From positions 18,511,175 through 18,575,174 of the forward strand of contig JBANSL010000018.1 in NCBI GenBank assembly GCA_037127255.1: a stretch of DNA of 64,000 nucleotides. The letters are read 5' to 3'. The translations under genes were made by a program, and so were the position numbers. Shown here in pieces: positions 39,760-51,979 of the stretch. The notes beneath the pieces were generated by a model, which saw nothing but the letters and a program-made list of their open reading frames with translations, was not told the DNA's origin and did no database searches. Each line of letters opens with the position of its first letter. Position 1 is the first letter of the stretch. The DNA comes from Persicaria tinctoria. Lineage: Eukaryota > Streptophyta > Magnoliopsida > Caryophyllales > Polygonaceae.

Positions 39760-42240
39760 ATGTACTATGAGATTGATCCTGCAGTTGACTCATATGTGGA
39801 GAAGAAGAGCGGAAAAGCATATGGGGCCTGGAAATATGACTGTCATCAACACTTCCTGGAGTGAGGGGGGGGGGGGGGGGGGGGGGCGAGGACATACCAC
39901 TTGAGTTTGTCGCTCGCCCTGAGCAGTGGCGGTTCTTGGTGAGTGACTTCACAGACGAAGCGAGAATGGTAATTTCTCATTAATTCCCTAACTTGTTTTT
40001 TTATTCGCCGTTTATCTTATTGTTTATCACTTGTGATTTCTGATTGATTATCTTTTTGCAGGCCCTGTGTGAGCGAAACAAGAAAAACAGGACCAAGAAC
40101 CCGAACCCCCTTAATCATCAAAATGGGTCCAAGCCCCTGAGCTTCCGAGCAGAAGAGCTCATCGTTAAGGAAAACCATCCGGCGGCATGGCTTAAGACAA
40201 CCATAGAAGCCTACGAGGGGTGTCCGGGTGCGCAGGATGGACTGGTATGACCTTTTTTTTTTCTGTAATTTTTCCTAAGTACTTAGGTTTTACTTATATT
40301 ATTGCATTTCTTATAAATCCTGTTCAAAAATGCATTTCTGTATGACTTTCTTATTTCTCCTAAGTACTTAGGTTTTACTTAGGTTTTCTGTATGAGTTTC
40401 TGTATGACTTTCTTATTTTCTGTATGAGTTTTACTGACTGTAATTTTTGTATGACTTTCTTATTTCTTATAAATTGTAAAATCAGAAGTTCAAAAATGCA
40501 TTTCTGTATGACTTTCTTATTTCTTATAAATCCCGACTGTAATTTTTCCTAAGTACTTAGGTTTTACTTAGGTTTTCTGTATGAGTTTTACTTATAATAA
40601 TGCATTTCTAATAATAATGCATTTCAGTAAAACATAAGTATAATAATGCATTTCTGCATGACTTTCTTATTTCTATATGACTTTCTTATTTCTCTATGAC
40701 TTTACTTATAATAATGCATTCATTAGTGAATAGTTTTACTTATAATAATGAAAAGCTAGGTCAAAATTAATGATGATAAGCTATATACATTCATTAGTGA
40801 ATAGTTTTACCTATAATAATGCATTTCTTTCATTATTTCTTTTTCTATATAATGAAAGCAGTGGGTAATAATGCATTTCTTTCACTATGAGATTGGTTTT
40901 TCTTATACAATCCTTTCATTATTTCTACTGTTATTGTAATCAGTAGGTAAATCCTACTGTTATTATAAATTCATTTCATTATTTCTGTTAGGGTTAGTAT
41001 AAATTCCTTTTAGTTATAAATTCCTTTTAGTGTTATTATAAATTCCCTTCATTATTTCTTTGGTTTTACTTATACATTCCTTTTGGCATCTTAATTAGTT
41101 TATACATTCTCAGTTTATGCAAATGTTATGGGAAATCAATATTGCATGTTAAACCTAAAAAGTAAGTGTATTTCCTATGATTTCACATGATTGTAAGTTA
41201 TGGGAAATCAATATTGCATTAAGTTTGTGTACATAACTGGTTTGAAATTTATATATGCATTCCTTTCATCCTATCTCTGAGTTTGTGTACATCCTATAAC
41301 TTGTTTTACTTATATATATATATTCCTTTTACTTATATATTCCTTTTACTGGTTTGAAATCAATATATGCATTCCTTTCTGTGTTTTACTTATATATATT
41401 CATTTTACTTATAAATTTCTGTGTTTGTAGGCCAAATTGAAACGTCGTCTTGATGAAGTCTGCACTGTTGGAGAAGGAGCAGAAGACCCAAGCCAAATAC
41501 CACCCCTCTCTGTCGAAGAACAAACACAGATCATCTTGGATTGCTTTGGGGAAAGACGAGGAACAGAAGTTCGAGGTATAGTTCAATCCCACTTATTTTA
41601 TTATTGTTTTACAATTTTCAAAAGTTCATAAAAATATTTTACTTGTTATAATTCATAACAAGATTTTACTTATGTTTGAATTTCTGATTTTACAATTTCC
41701 ATTACAAGATTTTACTTACGTTTTCAATCTTGTTTTCATAACAAGATTTTATTTATGTTTTACAATTTCCATTACTGATTTTACTTATAGTTCATAACAA
41801 GATTTTACTTATGTTTTCAATCTTTTTCTACTTACAGCTCTTATTATGTGTTCAATCCCACTGATTTTACTTATTATGTTTTCAATCTTTTTTTAAAAGG
41901 AATGGGTACAGCTGGAGAGCGGCCTGCAAAGAAAAGAGGGGGTCCATGGGCAGCAAGGGTTGCAGAGAGGGACAAGGAGCTGGAGGAGGCGAAGGCTGAA
42001 ATTGTAAGGCTGCGTGAGAAAACCACCCAAGCCGAGAGCAAGAATGAGCAGCTGGAGGAGCGTATGGCCAGCATCGAGAGGCTCATGATGGGCATGCTAG
42101 GTGGTCAGGCCAACTCACAGTCATCCGTCACCTCCGTAGTGTGTCCTCAGGCTTTCCCTTCACCCACAACTTCTCCTCATCCCTCCAACAACTCAGCTGG
42201 TCATCCAACAGACAGTCAGCCCTCCCCCCAGCCGAAATAG
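39760..42240 (+). CDS. CACTA-associated TnpA / Transposase_24-like protein, probably damaged
   Basis: Likely exons are 39760-39968, 40062-40244, 41431-41575 and 41900-42240, all with GT..AG borders. The second exon has the family's hallmark segment (ERNKKNRTKNPNPLNHQNGS), followed by KPLSFRAEEL. The third gives AKLKRRLDEVCTVGEG. The last exon ends in a coiled coil (RDKELEEAKAEIVRLREKT) and a Ser/Pro-rich tail. Proteins of this kind bind subterminal repeats of CACTA elements and help the catalytic TnpD. A 22-nt G tract (39865-39886), directly after an in-frame TGA, breaks exon 1 and probably destroys the frame. Upstream exons could exist and are not resolved. Confidence 0.6.
39865..39886 (+). 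repeat. Poly-G tract, 22 nt
   Basis: An uninterrupted G run inside the first coding exon of the CACTA gene, between GTGA and CGAGGACATACC. It is likely length-variable. Confidence 0.9.
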
Positions 42241-43134
42241 CTAGGTAAGGACGCCCTCCTCATATCCCTCTAACTAAAACTTGGGTTTGGTTTTTTGGAG
42301 AAACATTTAGAACTTGTGTATTCTGGAATTCGTTGTATTTGGATATACTTTTTGTGAAGTTTTGTGTGAAGTTGCTCAAGATGGATATTTGTCACATACT
42401 TTTGGTATGTTGGACAAGGTTTAGTGTGAAATTGCTTGTGCTTGTGATTGTGTGTTGTTGAGTATGTTGTTGTTTGTGTTGTGTGTGTTGTTGTTTATAG
42501 AGTTTAGGACAGGAGCACAACATGTGCTATAAGGTACATTCAAACAGGGGGCACCTGCCCTATTAAATTTTATTTTTTTAAAATCAAAACCATTCAGGCG
42601 ACGAACAAACAATCTTACATCGTCTTATTACTAAAAAAAAAAAATTAAACCCATTCAGGCGACGGACTTATATAAAATTTCGTCTCCTGAACACTCCAGC
42701 TACGGACATACAACTGAGAATGCATCTTTAGACTACACTCAGGAGACAAAACAATTCTATGTCCGTCTCCTGAAACTATCTAGGCGACGAAACATAAAGA
42801 AAAAAGTCCGTCGCCTAGATGCTTTCATAGCCCTATGGACCGACTCAGGCGACGAACTTATGACACTAAACTCGTCGCCTGAGTCTTAATGGGCGGGCCT
42901 GGATGGCCCTTGGCCTCTGACAACATCATCAGTCGACGAACACTTTTTCCGTCGCCTGAGTTAACTCAACCGACGAACATACAGATGCTCGTCGACTGAA
43001 TGATGGAAGGATGAAAGTCATCCGACCACAGCTCAGGCGACGGAAGTTCGTCGCCTGAGTTGTCAGAGGGCGAAAAACACCTTTCAGGCGACAACTTCAG
43101 TCCGTCGCCCGAAAGGCCATCTGGCGTAGTGCCT

Positions 43135-44700
43135 TGTTCTTCATTATTTCCAGTACTATGCTCTAGATTGAGGATGAAGATTTTAGATTTACATATTATT
43201 TTAAATTTAAATCTATTTTGATCTATGATTTATTTCATCGTTTATTATATTATGTTTGGCTAATTTCTTTGTTCTATAGGTTGAGTGATCCCTGCGATGA
43301 TTTGGTAACATTAATATTGATATTTGCTTGTCAGATAATTTGTTAGATGCTATCCTAATGTGCTAAATCTAATTGATTATATAACTGATCAGAGTTCTTG
43401 TTATAATTTGAGCCCAAGAGGTGATAAGACTAATAACACGACGACAATTAGATAAGAGTTTGAGTTCGAGAGACGATAACTTACTATCGAAATCTTATAA
43501 GTTTAACTCTGGAATTTTGTTATTATGAAAGCTTAATGAATTTACTTTTGGATTGATAGCTATTGTAGAAATTATAGGGTGAGATTGTACCTGAATGAGC
43601 TAGGACAAGAGTGTATATATACTGACGCAATTAAGGTCTAGGTTCCAAGTTCTTAAGAGCATCTTTATCCATGATACCCAATTCAAGTATCATATCTTAC
43701 ATTTTTTCTTGCCACATCATTTTAAGATACTTGAATGCACAACCATGATACTCACAAAAGTATCTTAAGATATATTTTATTTTATTTTTAAATTTTTGTA
43801 TATGGTAGAAAAAAAAAAGTGGTCCCCACATGCTATTGTTAATTGGATGAAACTTATGATATTGTGTAAGAGTAAGTATCATCTACATGATACTCACTTG
43901 TAATAATTGTCTTGATTCTCACCCCAACTCTTACATTTATTTGTACTTTAAAAATAAGACTATGGTACTCCAAGAGTCTAAGTACCACCACTAAAGATGC
44001 TCTAAAGGGTCTAAATCCAATTAGCAGAGCACGAGAGCGAATGTTATTTGAATTTAGGCATAATTACTTTAGCCCAAGAGGAGATAGTAATTATATTAGA
44101 TAACTACTTTCAACAAACTCAAGCAAGTTTAAACGATTATCAGTATTAACCTACTAAAACATTATCCTTGTGATTCTTTACCCTAGATTTGTCTCCCATC
44201 TATTTCTACTTTTGCATATATATTTCTTATTATTTGGTCATTTTCTTGAGTTCCATATACATATTTCTCCATTATTTTCTTGGCTTAGTTTAATCGGTTT
44301 GATTTAAGTTATATTCAATAATACATAATTCCTGTGATTCGATACTCGATATACTCCAACTAAACCTTATACGTTTATGGGGTAGGTTTTAGCCTCTATC
44401 AGTCTCCTTCTATGCAAACACCTCTTATGATATGTAAATTAGAAACAAATAAAAAAAATTACCCCTGAATTAAAAAAAAATACAAAATTACTCCTAAACT
44501 TTTTGAAGTGTACGGTTAAATTTACTTTATTTGAGTTCGATCACATGATGGAAAATCCATTGTCATTAATTGAATAAGATCGATTTTCCTATATCTTCGT
44601 AACACTCTTGTGTAATTGGGTTTCACGATCGACCTATTTCCGAATTTCACCCTCAACAAGATTTTCTCCTAAGAATTAATCGTGAAAATTGGCCCAACCA
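43135..44700. other. Spacer between the CACTA element and the GDSL gene
   Basis: No gene is seen. It contains a Harbinger-type MITE at 43657-44002 and otherwise plain AT-rich sequence. Confidence 0.5.
43657..44002. mobile_element. PIF/Harbinger (Tourist-type) MITE, 346 bp
   Basis: Perfect 11-bp TIRs (GAGCATCTTTA on the left, TAAAGATGCTC on the right) are flanked by TAA on both sides (43654-43656 and 44003-44005). The 3-bp TWA duplication is diagnostic of the PIF/Harbinger superfamily. The interior has repeated CAAGTATCAT and AAGTATCTTAAG words. Confidence 0.88.
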
Positions 44701-44707
44701 ACATTTT

Positions 44708-47502
44708 CTATAGAAGGTTATAATTGATATCGCATAGTAGAGAAAGCGGGAAGGGAGGGTCGAAAATGGAGCCGTTGAGGATGGCTTCTGCGACGAGCTT
44801 GTTAGCAGCTTCGGTGACATGAATGCCGTCCCAGCTGACGTAGTTTTCGGGGTCTGCACATGCGGTTGTAGTGAAGATGCTGCCATTGATGGTTTTGGTG
44901 TTACCACAGAACACTAGAGGGCTGAAGTTGTAGTCTCCACCACCGTGTCCGCAACATGCCTTGGTTCCGTACTTCATGCCTGCGCCGCAACACCATATGG
45001 TACGAGGTGAAACCACATTGTAAAGCGTGTTTGACAGAGCGTTCAAATGGTATGATTGATTTGTAGGGCAGAAATGAATAGGATTACCGTGAGCGGTGGG
45101 ATGCTGAAAGAGTTGCAGCAACACTGAATGAATGTTGACGTAGATGACGGAGGCAGCAGGGAGAGCGGTTCGGGTAAGGGCGAGTGCATCGCTTAGCATG
45201 CGGTTGTAGTCCTGCACTGCATTGTTGTAGGAAATGAGGCATCCGTACGAGTCCAAGTCGGAGGCATCATGAGGGAGCTCCACCAGCGACACCGGGTAGC
45301 ACCCAATCGGCGCCAGGTTCATCACCCAAAACGTCCTCCCTCCTATCCCGTATAGCTCCTGTCCCACTTACAGATGTATATTTAGAGGTGGCATTCTCGA
45401 TCGAATTGGGATACAAATCTCTTACTAACCTTGATGGAATCGGAGATTTGGGAGACGACTTGAGGAAGATACTGTTGCACTCCGGCTATACCGAGGGACG
45501 CCAACTTTCCGGTGAAGTCATTCTGGCCGATGTAGAATGTGTACAAGCTCTTCCCAAATATGTCACCTGAAGAAGGAACTTGACTCCCTCCTACATACAA
45601 TTCATATATAATTAGCTTGTTTGACATCGCGATCTAAGCCGAAAAATGTGGAAAGTTTGAACTTTGAAGGTTGCTTGATTGCCTGATGGGACGTTGTTGG
45701 TCATAGATTGAGATTGTTGGAGAACAATGGCTTTGAATTCCATCATTTGGGTGAGTTGAATGGCTAAAGAGAAAGGGCTGACTCCCGTCACGAACAACGA
45801 CGTTTGGGGGAGGAGAACTGTGGATGCCAACGTCGCAAAGTTCGCCCCATGTCGGTAATCTGATCCTATCGACTTCAAGTATGGGCTCAGAAATGGAATC
45901 CCTATTCCTTGAGCTGCATCAACAAAAACCCAAATCACTCGATCATGTCGATCGATCTGCAGCTTGGTTTGGTTAAGTTGCTTCAAGTTTTGATTGTCGA
46001 ATAAGCTATAATTTCAATGTGTTTGCTGCCTATAAAACATTCAAATTAAATTGTTGATATGTGAAAAGAATTAAGAAGGCCTCACATGAAACAACCAAGC
46101 AGAACTCTGGGTCCAAAGGAAGATAATTCCGCAAATTTCTAAATCCGCCATTTTTTTTTTCATAGCTGTAAATTTTTATAAGAACTCTTCAACACAAATT
46201 TCATATTTTCTATAGGAAAACAGTCCCCTTTGGGCAAAAATAGAGATTTCTAAGTTGCAGCCATCCATATACATATACTAAAATTAATGCCTAGCATTCT
46301 ATGTGCCATGTTCTGGTTGCTTCTAGAAAAAAATTATTAAAATAATGTGGTGACATAGTTTATAGAAAAGTATCATATGTCACAATCTATCTATAAATAA
46401 TCTATATATATTTTGATAAAAATATAAATCAAAACTATTTCACCGTTATATTTACCAAAAATATTAATAGTTATTATAAGTCACAATATAATATATTGGA
46501 ATCTATCTTATTATTTATAATATTGTATTAACGTATTTTCCATGAATGAGATATGATTGATATACAATAGTTAAACAATAACAAGCATCTGAATCGATGG
46601 GATTAATTACAAGAAGCAATTGATACAATATGTACTTTAGTATAGGTTTGTTGTTTTGAAGAAACTCAGCAACCAACAAATGCCTTAACTTTCAATGAAT
46701 TGCGAGAAATGACTACCATAACAACAACCAAATGTAAGTCTACTTTTCTACAAGCTAGTCACAACTTTAAAAGTCGTAGATTAGGTAAATGAGTTTGTTC
46801 AAGGCCAATATCTTAGTACCCACTAAAAATTTCGCCACATTTCAAAGGATCATGCGACCGCCACTATTAGACTTCACAAAACTATCCATCAGAGAAGGAG
46901 GAAAACAAGATCTGATCAGAGTTTGTTACAACTGAAAACCTCAACTCCATGCCAATTGGTGCCCCTTTTCCCCTTGTTTACAGATCAAGCTCAGCTGATC
47001 AGTTGAAGAAAAGACCAAACTACCCTGCCTAATAGGTTGTTAATTATTACAAGCCTAAAATGTGTGTTGCATCATACATGAATATATTTCCATAGTTGTA
47101 TTTCAAATATGTATGTTAACAAGAATAATCCCACTTAAAAGGATTGTCTGGGAGTTAAGATATACACACCACACACCTATAAATCGAGAGAGTGTTATAA
47201 AAGTAAGGCAAAATAAAAGTAGACAAAAATTAGGAGTATAGTAGGTTACCAATGAAATCGATGATGAGTCTCCCATCACAAGCTCTCCCAACGGGCCTCT
47301 TGAAGTAGGTCATCCCATTCGGCTTCGGGGTGGTTGGGAAGGCCGCCCAGAAGCCTCCGGTGTCCGAGTTGGAGTCTCCAAAGTTGAAGATTGCCTCGAA
47401 TTGGCACTTCCCGTCAGTCGGCTGCAGCCACTCACCCGCCACCAACACCGCCAGCAGCAGAGTGAGCGGCCAACTAGCCGACGGAGCTATCGCCTTCTTC
47501 AT
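44708..47502 (-). CDS. GDSL esterase/lipase, secreted
   Basis: Five exons on the minus strand (47502-47250, 45913-45683, 45590-45430, 45358-45088, 44979-44708) give a continuous 395-residue frame. The start at 47502 was chosen because it opens a clean signal peptide (MKKAIAPSASWPLTLLLAVL, cut near DGKC). SGNH landmarks follow: FGDSNSDTGG with the catalytic Ser44, ANFATLAST, YIGQNDF with the block III Asn, and WDGIHVTEAAN with the Asp356/His359 pair. Conserved FIAQGIG, DIFGKSLYTFY, NLAPIGCYP and KACCGHGG segments place it among the alpha-fucosidase-like plant GDSL hydrolases. The likely role is ester hydrolysis in the apoplast; the substrate is unknown. Intron 2 must use a GC..AG border (CAG|GCAATC) for the frame to join. 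Intron 1 is 1336 bp. The frame running through 45087-44980 without a stop is an intron, not an insertion. Confidence 0.9.
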
Positions 47503-47799
47503 AGGGCGGAAGCGAGGGAGGGTATAGTTTATGTGATCGAAATGGTATTGTGTTGTAGGTTGTGTTTGGGAGTGCCTTATCAAGTTGTTGTGTTTTGGGG
47601 TCCATGCAATTCAAGATCTCCTGCCCCATTCTCCACGTGACATTGCCACTTCAATAATTTGTCATCTTACATCACTCCTCTGTATTATATGGTTGGTTTT
47701 CCCGCCATTTAATTTCACTAACTTGAGTCGTTGAGTGACAAAATTTACTAGTTTGTTTTGAAAATGTATACACCAATTAATAGCATCGTCGTCATAGCG

Positions 47800-48755
47800 T
47801 GTGTTTGGAAGCAGGTTTTTGCAGGTTTCAGAGGTTACAAAAAAATTTAAGCTCTTCATTCAGGCGTTTGGTAGCAGGTTTCGGAGGGGCTTCCATGAGT
47901 TATGGTTTCAGGTTATCTTCACTGATTTCATAACCTTGGGGGGATAGCTTTGGGAGTTTGAGGTTATTTTTCTAGGGAGTTTGTTCCAATTTACCCCCAT
48001 ATCACCTCGTTCTTCTTCAGTATTGCCCTCAAAGCCGAGGTTCCGACGAGCGCAACAAGTAGCGAGTGTTGTGTTGCCTGAGAATCTTCGAGACGCCGAC
48101 ATTCTGCAACGGCGGCGAAACCGGCTCCTTCTTGTCTCCCCTAGCCATCTCGCCAATCGATGGCGGCAAACACTCCCCCGCCTTCCTGTGTGGCATCCCA
48201 GTCGGGCCAAGCACCGCTCTCTGCTCAGAATCAGTCACATTGGTGAATCTCGCCCTCTGGCCAGCAGACATGGAAGTATTGAATAAATCGCCCAAAGCCA
48301 ACAGAAATTAGGAACATAGGTTGAGACGAAAATTGGGCACATTGAGATGAAATTGGGCAAAATTCGCCAGCAGACATGAGAAAATTGGGCACATTGAGAC
48401 GAAATTGAAAGCTCTTCTAGTTCAATTTCTCAATACCACTGTACTGGTGTGGAGGCCTTGGGCAGCCATGGGACTCTGTTGAAGAGTTTCAATTTGTGCA
48501 GACGTGCAGTACTTGAACAAAAGAAAGAGGGGGTTAGGTGACGGGGTAATTGGTGAGGGTATTTTAGTCATTTTGATTACAAATACATCTTCCAAACCTT
48601 ATTACCACCAAATACCAATCAGATTTTTTACAATGTTATTTTTTTAAAAAAATCTCCACCTCCCACACCTCCATAATACACCAAATAAACTCAACCTCCT
48701 AAAAAAAACCCAACTCCTAAAAAACCTCTCATTTGTCAAACACGTGCATAGTCAC
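47800..48755. mobile_element. Non-autonomous TIR element with a GC-rich insert
   Basis: The left end (GTGTGTTTGGAAGCAGG, about 47800) and the right end (TTTGTCAAACACGTGC, about 48737-48752, inverted GCACGTGTTTGACAAA) share a GTGTTTG core. Lys/Phe-type AT-rich arms follow with GGTTTCAGAGG on the left and CCTCCACCTCCC-like words on the right. The middle (47990-48310) is GC-richer with open frames on both strands. The element lies upstream of the GDSL gene's start. Borders and class are tentative. Confidence 0.4.
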
Positions 48756-49133
48756 TTAAACGAGATTAGTAATCATCAAAGCTTATTTGATTTTTCTTTT
48801 TAAGAGTTAATGGAAAAGTTTTTCACGGCCACTTTCGAAAATATAGTTTTATAAAATTTTATGTAATTTATCATGCCAAATAAAAATTTAATCTTTTAAT
48901 CTTTATATCTACAAAAGATTTTCATCTAGATTTTAATCTTTAGCTAGATTAATCTCTAACATCCAACAAGCTCAAAGTGTCAAATGTTAGGATATGGATA
49001 ATTATTAGGATACGGAGAGGGTATATCATATTATTATTAGATAATGATTTATAAAAGACCATTTATGGGTAGGAAGTAAGCAGTGGCATATCTAGAAATT
49101 AAAACTTAAATTTGTGATTTAAATCATCATTTT

Positions 49134-49602
49134 TAGGGCTGTATTCGAATACTGCTTGTTCATATTCAGTTTATTTAGAAATTAGAATATGAACGAGCTC
49201 GAGTCGAGCCTAAATTTTGACTCGAGCTTAAAAATGTGCTCATATTCGGTGATAAGCGTGAGGAAGGTGACTAGGTGAGGATGACGTCAAGTACTAATCT
49301 CTGTGACTACAAGGACGAAGGACGCAGAAGAGCTCGTTTAGGAAATGAGCGAGCTCGAGTCGAGCTTTTTTTGAGCTTTAGGCAATTCTACTCGCTCGTT
49401 ATAACTTAAAGGAAATTTTAGAAATTCCATAAAATTCGAGCTATTCAAGTTTAATTTGAACGAGCCGAGCTTTGGACCATACTTAAAAATGTGCTCAAAC
49501 TCGGCTCGTTTAGAAAATGAACAAGCTCGAGCTCGAGTTTTTATCGAACGAGTACGAGTCGAATTCGAGAGCTACTCTACTCGTGTTCACATAACACCCC
49601 TA
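49134..49602. mobile_element. hAT-type MITE, 469 bp
   Basis: The ends TAGGGCTGTATTCG and AACACCCCTA (inverted TAGGGGTGTT) are flanked by ATCATTTT (49126-49133) and GTCATTTT (49603-49610), an 8-bp duplication with one mismatch. The interior is built of GAGCTCGAGTCGAGC-type words. A related partial sequence (TGAGCGAGCTCAAGTCAAG) sits at the right edge of the window (63900-64000). Confidence 0.78.
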
Positions 49603-49610
49603 GTCATTTT

Positions 49611-51020
49611 CGTAGGAAAAAACAAAAATATATAAAAAAGATATTTTTTATATTTATATATAGAAAAGAATATTTTTGTTTAAATATATTGAAGAGAAAT
49701 TTAAATTGGTTATTTAATAAGAAGAAAATTAAGCGAAATAAAAATTATTAAAAAAGTGAGACTAAAGAGGCTTGAACCTATTATTTAAAATAATAAATAC
49801 ACCTTCTTATCAATTATGTTAAGTTATCTTTGTGATTCTTTACTCTTTTTACACTCTTTCATTCCTAAAATTAGTAAAAATTCAAAAAAAATCTACATTT
49901 TTCTTCCGATTAATTGGGACTTTAATATGGTTACTTGAGTAGTTGAGTTTCACCATTTTAAAAAAATACTAATCTACAGTATTTGTTATTATTAACACCT
50001 TATTTACCCGTTATTTCGAACCCCAAGTGCACTATGTCACTAATTTCATTAGACATCAACAACAACCATCCCAATGAGAATACACACCCTTAACCCTTTT
50101 CGAGAGAGTTGTAGTAAAAATAGTTAAAGTAAAACTAAAGTAAAAATAAAAATAGAATAAATCAAACAAAATAGTAATATAATAAGTATTAATTGCAAGG
50201 GAGAAAGATGGAAGTATGAGTATATGATATGCCTCCAAACAATTCGCTGCCATGGTACTCTATTGTATCCTATCACACGACATCTCCTTGGTGAACCCCA
50301 AAACAACATGGTTAGAAGCCATCCTAATTTTCTCCCTTTACAATATATACATATATAATTATTCTAAAAATCACACATAGGTTCTAGGCGGGAGGACACC
50401 TAGAAAATTTTAAGCCTAAGCGAGTCTATAGGAGGAAATCTACCTAGACACCGCCTAGACCTCGTCCAAACACCGCCTAGGCCGTTTAGCCCGGTGATTA
50501 TTCAATTTTAGTGTCAATGCTGGTGATTAATCGATTTTAGTTTTTTTTACCCCCAAGTCAGGATGTATTAGCTTTTGAGTCGAATGTATAGTTTTGAATT
50601 TCATGAGGTTTAGTCTGTTTAGAGTCGTGAGTCAGATGCGTGATTTTGCATTTATTTACTTTAGTGTTATTTAAGTACCATAAATTTGGATTTATGAGTT
50701 ATATTATGAATTATTATTACATTATATAAATTATTAACATGTGTTATATGTTAAAATATAACAAAATAATCAAATTTATTTTATAACCGTCTAAGCAGCG
50801 GGTGGTTGTCTAATGCATTTTAAAACAATGATATATATTACAATATAATTTTCAAGTTTCTAGTAAAACCAACAACATTTTTTATTTTCTGAATCCGAAA
50901 ATAAAAATATCTCACATTGTTCATAAAATAAAATAATTTGCCACTCGTAATAGGGAAAAAAAATACTGAAAAAATGCTAAAAATTAGAGAACTGTATCAG
51001 CAACTATGAGAACATGTTAA
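49611..51020. other. Spacer upstream of the NHL gene
   Basis: No gene is seen. A segment at 50370-50800 has repeated ACCGCCTAG-type words (CACCGCCTAGACC, ACCGCCTAGGCC) and looks like an old repeat, but I could not find its ends. Confidence 0.45.
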
Positions 51021-51226
51021 CGAAGAAATGGTAAAACATCACAAAACCAAACTCCTCCCCCTTCGCCACCTCTTTCTTTCTCATTATACTCCTCGTGTTC
51101 AAATCTATCCCAATAAATTCGCCTCTAATTTCACAACATCTTCCCCCAAATCCCATTTCCGAATCCCAATTTCATCCTCAATCGATTGCGATCGCATTGC
51201 CGATTTCAAACTGTTCTTGAAGCGTA

Positions 51227-51979
51227 ATGCAGGATCCGGGGAGGCCGATCCTGAAGAAGCCGCCGGGATACGGAGATCCGAGTGGCGAATCGGCTCTGAA
51301 CAAGCCGTCGGCAAGGAATCCGCCCCTGCGAAAGGCGGTGCTCCCGCCTTCGTTCTATCACCCAGAGAAGAAGTCGAAACGCAGGAAATGCTGTCGTTTT
51401 TGCTATTTCTGTTTCTGCGTTTCTTTCCTCGTCGTCCTCCTCCTCCTCGTTTGCTTCGGCGGGGTTTTCTATCTGTGGTACGCTCCGAAGCTGCCGGTTT
51501 TCCGGCTCAGGCCGGTTCAGTTCAACCGGTTCGCCGTAACCGCGACGCGCGACCGGGCGAGGTACCTCGATGCGCGGGCGAGTGTCTGGGTGGAGGTGAA
51601 AAATCCCAACGAGAAAATCACTTTTCGCTACGGTGGGCCCCGGCTGGTGGTGATGACGTCGGATGACGAGACCGAGTTGGGCCGGGCGAGTCTACCCGGG
51701 TTCACTCAGAAGGCCGGGAATATTACGATGTTGAGATTCGTGACCCGGTCCGATCAAAGCCAGGTCATCGATGTGGGGACGGCAACGCGGTTAAATTCAA
51801 CAGTAAAAAGTGGCGGGCTCAGGGTAAACGTGGTGGTGAAAACGAAGGTTGGGGTTGGGCTGGGTGGAAAAGTGAAATCTGGGATGCTTCCTGTGGTCGT
51901 TTCTTGTGGGAGAGTTTCCCTGAACCAGCTCGACGCCGGTGGCCCACCTAAGTGCAAAATCACCGTGTTGAAATGGTAG
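51227..51979 (+). CDS. NDR1/HIN1-like (NHL) LEA_2 domain protein
   Basis: An intron-less 250-residue protein. A Pro-rich cytosolic N-terminus (MQDPGRPILKKPPGYGDPSG) is followed by a basic-Cys cluster (KKSKRRKCCRFCYFCFC) and one transmembrane helix (about residues 58-82). Then comes a LEA_2 domain with the family's NPNEK motif (residues 126-130, VWVEVKNPNEKI) and the C-terminal CKITVLKW strand. NHL proteins are plasma-membrane proteins with the LEA_2 domain outside the cell, and several act in pathogen responses. The layout is closest to the NHL6 type by recall. The start codon opens the only frame with this architecture; the longer frame starting at 51028 overlaps it in another frame and has no domain. 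The gene is complete. Confidence 0.88.
   Translation: MQDPGRPILKKPPGYGDPSGESALNKPSARNPPLRKAVLPPSFYHPEKKSKRRKCCRFCYFCFCVSFLVVLLLLVCFGGVFYLWYAPKLPVFRLRPVQFNRFAVTATRDRARYLDARASVWVEVKNPNEKITFRYGGPRLVVMTSDDETELGRASLPGFTQKAGNITMLRFVTRSDQSQVIDVGTATRLNSTVKSGGLRVNVVVKTKVGVGLGGKVKSGMLPVVVSCGRVSLNQLDAGGPPKCKITVLKW

Larger units (their letters stand above)
38635..43131. mobile_element. CACTA (En/Spm-type) transposon, about 4.5 kb, TnpA-like gene only
   Basis: The left end CACTACGCCAGAT (38635) and the right end ATCTGGCGTAGTG (43119-43131) are perfect inverted copies. A 3-bp target duplication CCT lies outside each (38632-38634 and 43132-43134). Both subterminal regions (38650-38990 and 42590-43115) are packed with direct and inverted copies of TCGTCGCCTGAA, the kind of array bound by the TnpA protein of CACTA elements. 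The interior holds a TnpA/Transposase_24-like gene (39760-42240) but no TnpD catalytic transposase, so mobility would need a partner element. Confidence 0.92.

Noticed and set aside
44980..45087. A 36-residue insertion in the GDSL protein
   Set aside because: The frame happens to stay open, but the segment starts with GT, ends with AG and removes a block absent from other GDSL enzymes; it is an intron.
51028..51666. 212-codon frame overlapping the NHL gene
   Set aside because: Out of frame with the LEA_2 protein, no domain, and explained by high GC in the NHL coding region.
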